In this document: positions 46,024 to 54,032 of the stretch, piece after piece
How the letters are laid out: each line of letters starts with the position of its first letter
Position numbering within the stretch: the first letter of the stretch is position 1
Source: Pontibacter arcticus
Lineage (GTDB): Bacteria > Bacteroidota > Bacteroidia > Cytophagales > Hymenobacteraceae
DNA: 64,000 nt
Direction of reading: 5' to 3'
Assembly: GCF_003284895.1 (NCBI RefSeq)
Contig: NZ_QMDV01000003.1
Location: forward strand, 622,501-686,500
Translations under genes and position numbers: made by a program
The notes under the pieces: generated by a model
Databases searched by the model: none
The model's input: the letters and a program-made list of their open reading frames with translations, nothing else
What the model was told of the DNA's origin: nothing

Positions 46024-47781
46024 TTACAAAGGCCAGAAGATAGGAATAGCCAATAATAAAACGGCCAGTAAGATGATAGTAAGCGGGAAGCCTACTTTTA
46101 TAAAATCCCAGAAGCGGTATTTGCCCGGGCTATATACCAGAATACAAGCCGGCTCGAATGGCGTAACTAACGAGATAGAGGCCGCCAGCATAATGCCAAT
46201 AGCAAACGTACGCGGGTCGGCATCCATGCCTACGGCAGCCTTTAAGGCTACAGGCACAATTACAAGCGCGGCCGCCGCATTCGACATGGGTTGGGTAAGT
46301 ATAACAGTAAGCAGCACAAAGCCAGCCAGTACGCCCATTTTACCTAGCCCGCCCATAATATCCACGATGCCGCCAGCCAGAAAATCGGCTGCACCGGAGT
46401 TTTCCATGGCAGTACCGAAGGCCGTCATACCTCCAATGAGTACCAGCAACCGGAAATCGATTGCGCTATAGGCTTTCTCGGAACTGATGCAACGGAAAAG
46501 AATGGTCAGGATGGCAGCCAGCAGAAAAGCAATAGATAGTGGCAGTATACCCAGTGTGCCGGCCAGAATGGCAAGTATAAATGCCGATAAGGTGATAGCG
46601 CCTTTTCTTTTTTTGAACAGCACCGGCTCAAATTCATCTAAAAGGGCCATGTTATTGGAGTTACGGAGTTGGTTCAGCCGGTCAGAAGAGCCTTGTACCA
46701 GCAGCATATCACCAAGTTGCAAACGTATACTTCCGATTTTGGAACGTAATGTTTCTCCGTGCCGGGAGATGGCAATAACCACCAGGCCAAAGCGTTGCAG
46801 GAAATTTGCTTCTTTTACAGTTTGCCCCAACAGGTTCGATTGCCTTAGAATAAGTACTTCCGCCAGGCGAATACCTTCGGTTTGTAAATCTTCTTCCAGC
46901 ATTACATCCGCCAGAATATCAATGCCTTTAGTTTCCTTTACCTTCATCAGGTTGTCCAGGTCGCCTTCTACCAGCAGCACATCGTTGGCAAGTATACGGG
47001 TTCGGAAATCCGGCAGAAAATTATCTTTACCACGAATGATGTTCAGCATCCGGAAGCCCAGCAGCGTCAGGTCAGACGCTACCACCAACTGCCCGACCAG
47101 TGGCGAATCTTCTTTTACCACAATCTCGGTCAGGTATTTTTTTAGTTTGTATTCTTCAGTTAGTTCTTGGTCGTCGCGGTCCGGAAGGATGCGTTTGCCT
47201 ATCGTGAGCATGTAAATAATGCCAACAATAAAGATAATAGCGCCAATACCTGAAATCTCAAATAAACCAACCGGCTCCAGACCGGCTTTTGCAATGTAAC
47301 CGCTTACGGCAACGTTAGTTGATGTGCCGATGAGCGTACACGTACCACCCAATATGGAGGCGTAGGCAAGGGGCATCAGTAATTTGGAAGGGCTTTGGCT
47401 AATGCGTTTCGAGAGGCCGATAAGGGGCGTCAGGAACATGGCCGTAACGGTGGTATTGTTCATGAAAGCCGATACAAAACCTGTCACCAGCATCACGATA
47501 AAAAGCATTAAGCCGGCACTGTGTTGGGCCAACCTGGCCAGCCGGACGACGGCAAAGTCCAGAATACCAGTTTCTTCGAGGGCGGCGCTAAGTATAAAAA
47601 TGGCAGCAATGATGATGATGAAATCGCTGGAAAAACCTGCAAATGCCTCCTCCGGCGTTATGATACGGACACTTGCCAGAATAATCAGCATAATGAGCGT
47701 CACGATCTCAATTGGCAGCTTTTCTGTGGCAAAAAGGACCACAGCAATTGCCAGTAATGTTAGCACAAGGGCTATTTCCAT
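46024..47781 (-). CDS. SLC13/DASS-family anion symporter with two RCK_C domains
   Basis: A 585-residue inner-membrane transporter of the divalent anion/sodium symporter family, whose substrates include sulfate and dicarboxylates. Two membrane halves each carry the SNT-type substrate and cation motif (GTCTLIGTSTNV and QPMSNAAAALVI). Between them lie two TrkA-C/RCK_C domains (about residues 205-290 and 300-385), which usually bind a regulatory ligand. MNNTTVTAMFLTPLI is also characteristic. It is not in an operon with sulfur genes, so the substrate is open. Confidence 0.92.
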   Translation of the reverse strand: MEIALVLTLLAIAVVLFATEKLPIEIVTLIMLIILASVRIITPEEAFAGFSSDFIIIIAAIFILSAALEETGILDFAVVRLARLAQHSAGLMLFIVMLVTGFVSAFMNNTTVTAMFLTPLIGLSKRISQSPSKLLMPLAYASILGGTCTLIGTSTNVAVSGYIAKAGLEPVGLFEISGIGAIIFIVGIIYMLTIGKRILPDRDDQELTEEYKLKKYLTEIVVKEDSPLVGQLVVASDLTLLGFRMLNIIRGKDNFLPDFRTRILANDVLLVEGDLDNLMKVKETKGIDILADVMLEEDLQTEGIRLAEVLILRQSNLLGQTVKEANFLQRFGLVVIAISRHGETLRSKIGSIRLQLGDMLLVQGSSDRLNQLRNSNNMALLDEFEPVLFKKRKGAITLSAFILAILAGTLGILPLSIAFLLAAILTILFRCISSEKAYSAIDFRLLVLIGGMTAFGTAMENSGAADFLAGGIVDIMGGLGKMGVLAGFVLLTVILTQPMSNAAAALVIVPVALKAAVGMDADPRTFAIGIMLAASISLVTPFEPACILVYSPGKYRFWDFIKVGFPLTIILLAVLLLAIPIFWPL

Positions 47782-47840
47782 AAAAGCTGTTGAAGATTTG
47801 TACGAATAACTAGTACATGAGGTATAAATCGGCTTTTACG

Positions 47841-47999
47841 GGAAGTTAGTTAAGAAGTTAGGAAGTTATAAAGTGAGGAAGTTAGAAAGTTTTTGAAATA
47901 AGCAACGTATGAGATCATCGCCAAAAGTATAGCACGTATAACGCTTTAGGTTTTTAGTTCTTTAACCTCTTAACTTTCTAACTTTTTAACTTCCCAAAT
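47841..47999. repeat. GAAGTTAG-type arrays facing each other
   Basis: GAAGTTAGTTAAGAAGTTAG and further GAAGTTA units at 47841-47892 face inverted units (TAACTTTCTAACTTTTTAAC) at 47970-47990. The inverted part runs into the last codons of the aminotransferase gene, encoding its C-terminal KFGKLKS. Confidence 0.65.
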
Positions 48000-49195
48000 T
48001 TCTGACTCATCAACGCTTCGTCTATTACCTGAAGTATAACACGGCAGGCTTCCCTGATCTGCTCTTCGGTGATAACAAGGGGCGGGGCGATACGCATGGA
48101 GTTATCGCAGAACAGGAACCAGTCCGTTAAAACGCCTCTCTCAATAGCTTTGTCGATCACAGCTTTCAGCACGTCAAACGATTCGAATTCGGCAGCCATC
48201 ATCAGACCACAGTTACGGATAGCTTTGATGCGCGGATGCACAAGCAGTTGCTTGAATAAGTCGGCTTTTGCCTGCACGCCAGCCAGCAGGTTTTCTTCTT
48301 TTATTACGTTTATGGTTGCCAGCGAGGCCACACACGATACCGGATGGCCGCCAAAAGTGGTGCAATGGCCCAGAATAGGGTTGGTTTTGAAAGCCGCCAT
48401 AATATGCTGCGGCGCAATAAATGCCCCGATCGGCATGCCGCCGCCCATACCTTTGGCGCAAAGCAGAATATCCGGCTCGATGCCAAATTGCTCGAATGCC
48501 CAGAAAGTACCCGTTCTCCCGAAGCCAGATTGAATTTCATCCAGAATAAGAAGGGTTCCGGTTTCGGTGCAGCGGGCGCGCAGTTTTTTAAGGTAATCGT
48601 TTTCAGGTACGCGTACGCCTGCTTCACCCTGCACGGTTTCTATAATAACAGCGGCTGTGCGGGTAGTTATACGTTCGAGGTCTTCTATTTTATTGTAATG
48701 GATGTGGCGGACATCGGGCAACAGCGGCCGGAAAGCATTTTTGAAGCCTTCGCTGCCATTAACCGAAAGGGCGCCCTGGGTAGAGCCATGGTAGGCATTA
48801 TAACAGGAGATAAGTTCGGTGCGGCCGGTGTAGCGTTTGGCCAGTTTAAGCGCGCCTTCCACGGCCTCGGTGCCGGAATTTACAATGTATACATTATCGA
48901 GGTGCTTCGGCAAGGTCTGATGCAAAGCCTCGGAAAGCTGCACCTGCGGGCCATGTACAAACTCGCCGTATACCATCAGGTGCATGTATTTTTCGAGCTG
49001 CTCCTGTATGGCGCTCACCACGCGCGGGTGCCGGTGACCTACGTTGCTTACCCCAATTCCGGAAATAAGATCCAGGTATACTTGCCCATTGGTGCCATAC
49101 ATGTATACACCTTCCGCTTTCTCTATCTCCATCATCAGCGGGAAATCTGATGTCTGCGCCACATGCTGCAGAAATAATTGCCTCATCGAAACCAT
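47978..49195 (-). CDS. Class III PLP-dependent aminotransferase
   Basis: A 405-residue enzyme of the acetylornithine/ornithine aminotransferase fold. Key parts: VYLDLISGIGVSNVGHRHP, VNSGTEAVEGALKLAKRYTGR, the PLP-ring region IIETVQGEAGV, ILDEIQSGFGRTG and the cofactor Lys in CAKGMGGGMPIGAF. I start it at 49195 (MVSMRQLF); the next Met at 49186 is equally possible and a -7 element lies just upstream. The substrate is unclear: no arg, lys or biotin genes are adjacent. Its last residues are encoded by an intergenic-type repeat. Confidence 0.9.
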   Translation of the reverse strand: MVSMRQLFLQHVAQTSDFPLMMEIEKAEGVYMYGTNGQVYLDLISGIGVSNVGHRHPRVVSAIQEQLEKYMHLMVYGEFVHGPQVQLSEALHQTLPKHLDNVYIVNSGTEAVEGALKLAKRYTGRTELISCYNAYHGSTQGALSVNGSEGFKNAFRPLLPDVRHIHYNKIEDLERITTRTAAVIIETVQGEAGVRVPENDYLKKLRARCTETGTLLILDEIQSGFGRTGTFWAFEQFGIEPDILLCAKGMGGGMPIGAFIAPQHIMAAFKTNPILGHCTTFGGHPVSCVASLATINVIKEENLLAGVQAKADLFKQLLVHPRIKAIRNCGLMMAAEFESFDVLKAVIDKAIERGVLTDWFLFCDNSMRIAPPLVITEEQIREACRVILQVIDEALMSQKFGKLKS

Positions 49196-49199
49196 GCTG

Positions 49200-49207
49200 C
49201 AAATGTA
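49200..49207 (-). promoter_or_regulatory. -7 element of the aminotransferase gene
   Basis: On the minus strand this reads TACATTTG, an exact TAnnTTTG match, ending five bases before the preferred ATG. It implies a leaderless or very short 5' end. No clear -33 TTG is seen. Confidence 0.45.
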
Positions 49208-49301
49208 GCTAATTTGCTTGAGGTATTTCGAATCACGTAACTCGACAAAGGACTTTAGGACAAAGGACAAAAGATGTTCTGAAATATACACTTGTACTTT
49301 A

Positions 49302-49388
49302 TCCTGCCGTTGTTGGTGTTTTCACCGAAAACTATACTTTCACGAACAGGTGCTTGCTGGTGAAAACACACAGCAAGGGCGGCGAATC
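49302..49388 (+). repeat. Dispersed hairpin element, copy 2
   Basis: TCCTGCCGTTGTTGGTGTTT at its left and GGTGAAAACACACAGCAAGG towards its right match copy 1 at 29697 almost base for base. The centre differs and contains TATACTT. Confidence 0.8.
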
Positions 49389-49483
49389 TTGATTTGCTAG
49401 AAAATGCTGAACAACTTCAAAGTATAAAAGATGTTTCAAAGTATAAATTTGTACTTTTTTAAATCTAATGTTTATTACTTGAT

Positions 49484-49520
49484 CTTTTGTCAAATAGTCC
49501 AGAAGTCAAAAAGTCAGGTA
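49484..49520 (-). repeat. GACAAARGAC-type repeat behind the Dph6-like gene
   Basis: Read on the minus strand, GACTATTTGACAAAAGATC lies just downstream of the stop codon of the Dph6-like gene. An opposite-facing copy (CGACAAAGGACTTTAGGACA) lies at 49252, and hairpin copy 2 sits between the two. Confidence 0.6.
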
Positions 49521-49525
49521 ATGTA

Positions 49526-50251
49526 TTACGACGTTAGCAGATCGCAAAACCAGAAGCCGGTATCAAAAACTGGCTTTGAGGATTCGGTATGGCAGTTGTC
49601 TTCGTTTTGGGCTGGGGTGCCGTATGTTTTATACACTTTTTCGCCGATGGTAAACTTTACAGGATTTTGGAAGATAGGGCCATCGTATACAAACGTATGG
49701 AACTCGCCGTTTTCGCCACACGGATCGACGCCGGCTGGCAGGTCGTTCAGGAAAGCATTATCCAGCTCACGGCCAACAAACGAGCTGTCCACTATGCGGC
49801 CGTTTACACAAACCACCACTGCTTTAAAACCGGCCGCTATAAAATCGTGCACAACTTGCTGCGTAGGCAAGCCCCAAAGCGGAAAAACTGCTTCCAGGCC
49901 GGCCTTCTTTAACTGTTCTTCGCGGTAACGGCGCAGGTCTTCCAGGTTGATATCTCCGTAAATGGCATGCGTAACTTGCTCCTGGATGAACGGTGTAAGG
50001 GCCTCCTGCATAAGTTTATCATAGGTTTCCATCCCTATACCTTCGGGCAGAAAAACCTGCGTAAGCGGCAAACCTATACTTTCGGCCTGGCGCTGCAATA
50101 GTTCCTGGCGAACGCCGTGCATGGTAACACGGTTATTGGTGCCGCTTAATGTGGTTAATAGTGTATCAATTTTATACTTGCCTTCCTGCAAAACGCGGTG
50201 CAGGCACAATGCCGAATCCTTTCCGCCACTCCAGTTAAAGATGCTTTTCAT
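49526..50251 (-). CDS. Dph6-type ATP pyrophosphatase (diphthine--ammonia ligase-like)
   Basis: An adenine-nucleotide alpha-hydrolase with the PP-loop SGGKDS (residues 9-14 from the chosen start) and the family segments LLTTLSGTNNRVTMHGVR, IYGDINLEDLRRYREEQ, PLWGLPTQQ and FVGRELDNAFLNDLPAGVDPCGENGEFHTFVYDGP. In eukaryotes and archaea Dph6 amidates diphthine on EF2; bacteria lack diphthamide, so the bacterial substrate is unknown. I start it at 50251 (MKSIFNWSGG); longer in-frame upstream sequence is repeat-like. Confidence 0.88.
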   Translation of the reverse strand: MKSIFNWSGGKDSALCLHRVLQEGKYKIDTLLTTLSGTNNRVTMHGVRQELLQRQAESIGLPLTQVFLPEGIGMETYDKLMQEALTPFIQEQVTHAIYGDINLEDLRRYREEQLKKAGLEAVFPLWGLPTQQVVHDFIAAGFKAVVVCVNGRIVDSSFVGRELDNAFLNDLPAGVDPCGENGEFHTFVYDGPIFQNPVKFTIGEKVYKTYGTPAQNEDNCHTESSKPVFDTGFWFCDLLTS

Positions 50252-50452
50252 AGTGTAATGTAGTATGAGTTGCAAAAGTATAAACCTGTAAGCAGGTATC
50301 AAGTTCAGCAAAGTATAAATGCTTGGTTATACTTCGCCTGATAGTTTTAAGCGGGAGCATTGATAGATAGTAAATTTGATTTTTTCGTACAAATCATCCA
50401 TAGGCTTCTTAGTTTTAAGGAGCTGTTTTATACTTTAAAAAAGGAGGATACC

Positions 50453-50638
50453 ATGCCACAAGGAGATAAATCGGCTTATACCGACAAGCAAAAGCGCAAA
50501 GCCGAACACATCGAAGATTCTTATGAAAAGCAGGGGCTGAGCCAGGAAGAAGCAGAGAAACGTGCCTGGGCCACTGTAAACAAACAAGACGGCGGAGGCA
50601 AGAAAAGCGGATCAGGCCGTGCCAATCATAAATCTTAG
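50453..50638 (+). CDS. Small hydrophilic protein (annotated elsewhere as plasmid stabilization protein), 61 aa
   Basis: MPQGDKSAYTDKQKRKAEHI followed by a Q-E-E-A-E-K-R-A-W-A-T-V-N-K core and a Gly/Lys/Ser-rich tail (GGGKKSGSGRANHKS). This pattern is found in many bacterial small proteins labelled plasmid stabilization protein; that label is not supported by evidence I know. An unusually strong Shine-Dalgarno (AAGGAGG, about 9 bp before the ATG) is rare in this phylum and fixes the start. High charge and low complexity suggest a nucleic-acid or stress role, which is inference. Confidence 0.8.
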   Translation: MPQGDKSAYTDKQKRKAEHIEDSYEKQGLSQEEAEKRAWATVNKQDGGGKKSGSGRANHKS

Positions 50639-50648
50639 AAACAGCTAC

Positions 50649-50691
50649 AAAAAGAAAGAGCCGGAATTTATACTTCCGGCTCTTTCTTTTT
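50649..50691. terminator. Bidirectional hairpin terminator
   Basis: AAAAAGAAAGAGCCGGAA pairs perfectly with TTCCGGCTCTTTCTTTTT. It separates the 61-residue gene from the convergent metallo-hydrolase gene and overlaps that gene's stop codon. Confidence 0.9.
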
Positions 50692-51748
50692 AAGGATAAT
50701 TATTGGTGTTTGCCAACGGGTCTTCATAATCTACGGGGGTAGTGTGCATCACACGGTTATGGGAGTAAGGCCGTTGCTTTTTTATTTTACTATTTTTCTT
50801 GTTTCGCTTACTTAAGGCAGCCAGCGCAATACCAGCCAGGGTTACAGCACCGGCTACAGCCAAGGCTTTAGGTACCGTATTGCTCTTATCAGGCGGTACC
50901 GACACTACGCCATATTCATCGGCTATGGCCGGCGCATTTACATAACGCCCGCTATCCGGTACAGCCACCATCCAGAAATCTTTCACCAAACTATCCAGCT
51001 GCGAACGAAGCTCGTTGCCCGTCATAGGCAGTCCGTGGCCGGTAGCAGCTATTTCAGGGTTCAGGCTGGTCAGCTTTTCTACAGAGTGCTGTGCTGCAGC
51101 CCAATCCGGGGTAAAGTACATGGGCGGGCCATGCACTTTACGTTCCTGCGTCAGCACGGCCATCGCCGATTCGCCTTTGCGGGTTATAAAAGCATCTCCG
51201 GCAATCAGGGTGCGGTCTTCTTCCCTGAAAAAGGACACGTGCCCGGGTGTATGGCCCGGCGTATGCACCCATTTCCAGCTTGGCAGGCCCGGCACCGAAC
51301 CATCCTGCGGCAGCAACTCTAAGTATTGGCTGATGTTGATCGGTTGTTTAGGATACATAAAAGCCATATAGGCCATCATGCCGCCCCCTACACTTGGGTC
51401 TGGTGGCGGATAGCTGGAGCGTCCGGTTAAATAAGGAAGCTCCATGGGGTGGGCATAAACGGGTACATCCCATTCTTCGGCCAGCTCTTTTACAGCGCCT
51501 ATATGGTCGAAGTGGCCATGCGTTAAAAGAATGGCTTTAGGCCGGGCATCAGAACCAAAAATCTGGTTAGCTGCCTCTTTGATCCTGGTTTTAGAGCCAT
51601 ACACACCTGCATCGATCAGGACCCAGGAGCCATCGGGCTCGGCTACAAAGTATAAATTTACAAAAACGGTTTTCAGTCCCCACACCATAGGAGCCGCTCT
51701 AAACGTTTTTTGTTGGGTGGTGTGCTTATTTTCTGTGAATGTTGCCAT
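50690..51748 (-). CDS. Metallo-beta-lactamase-fold hydrolase with C-terminal membrane anchor
   Basis: A glyoxalase II-like zinc hydrolase. The metal motif THGHFDH is at residues 76-82, with further ligands in HTPGHTPGHVS, IAGDAF and ATGHGLPM. Beyond the ~285-residue catalytic domain is one hydrophobic helix (ALAVAGAVTLAGIALAAL) followed by a strongly basic tail (SKRNKKNSKIKKQRPYSHNR). With no signal peptide, this predicts a cytoplasmic enzyme tethered to the inner membrane, or an inverted topology; the tail is unusual for the family. The substrate is unknown. Confidence 0.87.
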   Translation of the reverse strand: MATFTENKHTTQQKTFRAAPMVWGLKTVFVNLYFVAEPDGSWVLIDAGVYGSKTRIKEAANQIFGSDARPKAILLTHGHFDHIGAVKELAEEWDVPVYAHPMELPYLTGRSSYPPPDPSVGGGMMAYMAFMYPKQPINISQYLELLPQDGSVPGLPSWKWVHTPGHTPGHVSFFREEDRTLIAGDAFITRKGESAMAVLTQERKVHGPPMYFTPDWAAAQHSVEKLTSLNPEIAATGHGLPMTGNELRSQLDSLVKDFWMVAVPDSGRYVNAPAIADEYGVVSVPPDKSNTVPKALAVAGAVTLAGIALAALSKRNKKNSKIKKQRPYSHNRVMHTTPVDYEDPLANTNNYP

Positions 51749-52063
51749 ACGCTTTCAGTTTGTTTTCGGGTTTTGGTAGAGATACACGACAGTATAGGTA
51801 GTACGCACGTAACCGGAAAATAGATAAGCAACCTGCTCAGGTTATTGTGGTTAAGTATTTAAGACCAGGCTTTTGAAACTGAAAACAAAAAGCACGAAAA
51901 TTGGTTAAAAACATAAGTAGCAAGCAGGCAGCAAGCTTATGCAGGCAACAGATAAGTTTGTGTCAGAAATGTAGTTTGTATACTTGTTTTAAGAAATAAA
52001 AATGTACTTTTAGGAATTCCGGATTTCCAGGAATTTTTTATCTTTCTGAAAAGTTTAGAATAC
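51749..52063. other. 315-bp divergent intergenic region
   Basis: No reading frame, tRNA or strong hairpin is visible. It must hold promoters for the genes on both sides. TTTTTTATCTTTCTG near 52035 resembles a weak -7 region. Nothing else is recognised. Confidence 0.4.
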
Positions 52064-52324
52064 ATGGTTAATTTATTTGTACCCCCAAGCTATATGGCGG
52101 TTTATGCAAAATGCGTAGATGCGTCGATGCCAGCTTTCGAACCGGAAGAGTGGATTGAAGCAGGAAAGGTCTACCCGGTGAAGCATTTTACGGAGCCCAT
52201 GAACCAGGGCGAAGGATATGCCATCACCATTACAGATGAAGATGGCATCGAAATTCATCCTTCTTCCTCGCACTGGAGTTTTGCTTCTCATCGGTTCGAG
52301 ATGTATACGCTGCATCTCAACTAG
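52064..52324 (+). CDS. Hypothetical protein, 86 aa
   Basis: A small acidic soluble protein with no recognised domain: MVNLFVPPSYMAVYAKCVDA, then EWIEAGKVYPVKHF, TITDEDGIEIHPSSSHWSF and a C-terminal RFEMYTLHLN. The beta-rich middle could be a small barrel. A terminator follows within 55 bp. The function is unknown. Confidence 0.65.
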   Translation: MVNLFVPPSYMAVYAKCVDASMPAFEPEEWIEAGKVYPVKHFTEPMNQGEGYAITITDEDGIEIHPSSSHWSFASHRFEMYTLHLN

Positions 52325-52351
52325 ACCAAAAACACAATATGTACGTTAACT

Positions 52352-52378
52352 AAAAGGCTGCCCCGCGCAGCCTTTTTT
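52352..52378 (+). terminator. Rho-independent terminator
   Basis: AAAAGGCTGC pairs with GCAGCCTTTT around a five-base loop, followed by TT. It ends the 86-residue hypothetical gene. Confidence 0.88.
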
Positions 52379-52410
52379 AATGCCATTTTGTTTATTACAC
52401 CCAAGAGAAG

Positions 52411-52671
52411 ATGAGTGCTGAAGAATTTAACCAGCTGCCGCCACACCTGCAGGCAGCATCCGTTCTGGAAGAAGGCCATTACCTGCACCACCGTATCCGG
52501 GGCTGGTGCAAAATAGACCTGTACTGGCTGCACAATTTTTATGTAGAGCTTTGGTTTTTATACGATCTCAAAAGTATAGGTCTGGTGCGTGCCCTTACCA
52601 ATTACACTTCCCTGGACCCCTACGCCGAAACGATCAAGCTGAAACTGGCGATCAATAAAGAAAAGGAGTGA
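52411..52671 (+). CDS. Hypothetical protein, 86 aa
   Basis: Soluble, with no recognised domain. MSAEEFNQLPPHLQAASVLE and GHYLHHRIRGWCKIDLYWLH precede an aromatic stretch (NFYVELWFLYDLKSIGLVRA) and a helical tail. AAGAGAAG before the ATG may serve as a ribosome binding site. Similar short proteins of unknown function are common in this group of bacteria as far as I can recall. Its neighbours suggest no role. Confidence 0.65.
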   Translation: MSAEEFNQLPPHLQAASVLEEGHYLHHRIRGWCKIDLYWLHNFYVELWFLYDLKSIGLVRALTNYTSLDPYAETIKLKLAINKEKE

Positions 52672-52753
52672 TGTAAAGTATAAATGGCGTGTAGCTAGTG
52701 GGTAGGAAATTGTTTTACAAGCGCATTTCTGTAAGCTGAAAGAACCAATACCT

Positions 52754-52833
52754 CATGCCCTTGCAGCGTGTTTTCACCAGCAAGCACAAAAGCCGGTGTT
52801 TAGATTATCGGTAAAAACACTAACAACGGCAGG
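52754..52833 (-). repeat. Dispersed hairpin element, copy 3 (inverted)
   Basis: On the minus strand CCTGCCGTTGTTAGTGTTTT and GTGCTTGCTGGTGAAAACAC match copies 1 and 2. The arms have drifted more than those of copies 1 and 2. It lies in a convergent gap. Confidence 0.75.
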
Positions 52834-52880
52834 TATACTAACAACAGCGGGTTTAAGTTAAAACTTCTAAAAATTTTAAC

Positions 52881-53201
52881 TTAATAACTTGAGTTTAGAC
52901 CTGCGCCACCCAATATTTCCAGTTCCTGTCCTTTCTGCGGCGGGCCAGCCAGCAGCGGAATAGCTTGCCCAATTAATTCCCGCACGCCTGCTACTTTCAG
53001 GGAGTTGTCGTGGGCTTCTTTACTATCCCATACTTCGGTTACCCACACGGCATCTTCGGTAGCAGCGTCTTTACTGACCAGGTATACATGGCAGCCGTCT
53101 GCGGTAGCAACCAGTTTAGCCGCTTGCAGTAGTATAGCGGCCAGTTTATCGGTGTTGCCTGCTGTGGCAGTTAGTTTTCCGTGGAGTCCGTATTTGTTCA
53201 T
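52881..53201 (-). CDS. ABM-family putative quinol monooxygenase
   Basis: A 106-residue single-domain protein: YGLHGKLTATAGNTDKLAAI (first strand and helix), GCHVYLVSKDAATEDAVWVT and EVWDSKEAHDNSLKVAGVRE, which carries the W-x-S-x-E-x-H motif of the YgiN-like group. Members act as homodimers on quinols or aldehydes without a cofactor. It is clearly distinct from the other ABM protein at 20.0 kb. It stands alone. Confidence 0.85.
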   Translation of the reverse strand: MNKYGLHGKLTATAGNTDKLAAILLQAAKLVATADGCHVYLVSKDAATEDAVWVTEVWDSKEAHDNSLKVAGVRELIGQAIPLLAGPPQKGQELEILGGAGLNSSY

Positions 53202-53300
53202 GGGGTTGATACATTGGTTTAGAAGTGCTTCGGGATGATTTTAAATTATTGATTTACAGGAATGACTTTTAAAGTATAAATCGCTCTAAAAACTAAACGC

Positions 53301-53915
53301 CTATATAACAAGGTGCACACTAAAGCTTAGCCGGTGGCGGTAATAACTGTTTAGCATACCGGCAAGTCCGTTCTCACTTGCTGCATTGGTAAGGCTTCGG
53401 CTAAACCTTAGTTCCGGCATGATCTGTACACTTTTTACAGGGAATGAATAGTTTACGCCCAGATCCGAAGCCAGATCGAAGGCACGAAGGCCTGTACCAG
53501 CTGAATTGTCTTCGCTGTTTAACCTGAAGTAGGGTGTAAGGCCGGCAACCAATTGCCAACGCGATTGCTCGTTTCGCTTTAGCAAAGCATGCACGCCGGT
53601 GCTCAGGAATGTAGAAACCAATTTACCACTTATACTAAATTCCTGAGAAAAAAACTTTAATTCATCGCCTTCCAGGTGTAAACCCAACGTTCCCCGTAAA
53701 CTGAAAACAGGAGCCGGTTGGTAGTATACATTAGCGCCCGCCGCATAGCCCAGATAATTTACTGTAGTAAAGGTAACGCCTTCTTTCGTGTGCTGATCGA
53801 AGCTGTTTAACCGCAGCACCGCGCCTGCAAAAAAGCCATACTTAACTTTCGATTCCTGGGCGGTGGCTGTGGTGGTAAGTAGTGCAAGAAGCAGTAAAAG
53901 TAGCGTTGTTCTCAT
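53301..53915 (-). CDS. Outer-membrane beta-barrel protein
   Basis: Signal peptide at residues 1-19 (MRTTLLLLLLALLTTTATA), then alternating amphipathic strands typical of PorT/OmpA-type barrels (KYGFFAGAVLRLNSF, NYLGYAAGANVYYQPAPVF, LAGMLNSYYRHRLSFSVHLV). It ends in a hydrophobic strand after Arg-Leu-Ser-Phe, suitable for BAM recognition. At 204 residues it would form eight to ten strands. The role is unknown. It is followed on the same strand by no close gene. Confidence 0.8.
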   Translation of the reverse strand: MRTTLLLLLLALLTTTATAQESKVKYGFFAGAVLRLNSFDQHTKEGVTFTTVNYLGYAAGANVYYQPAPVFSLRGTLGLHLEGDELKFFSQEFSISGKLVSTFLSTGVHALLKRNEQSRWQLVAGLTPYFRLNSEDNSAGTGLRAFDLASDLGVNYSFPVKSVQIMPELRFSRSLTNAASENGLAGMLNSYYRHRLSFSVHLVI

Positions 53916-54032
53916 GTAAGTTTTTGAGGTGGAGTGGTTTTTAAACGCTACTAATATACCGTTTCAGATGATAGAAAAACACTGTATATTAAAACATTAT
54001 CTATACTTTATTTTGCTGCTGAAAATGCTTAA

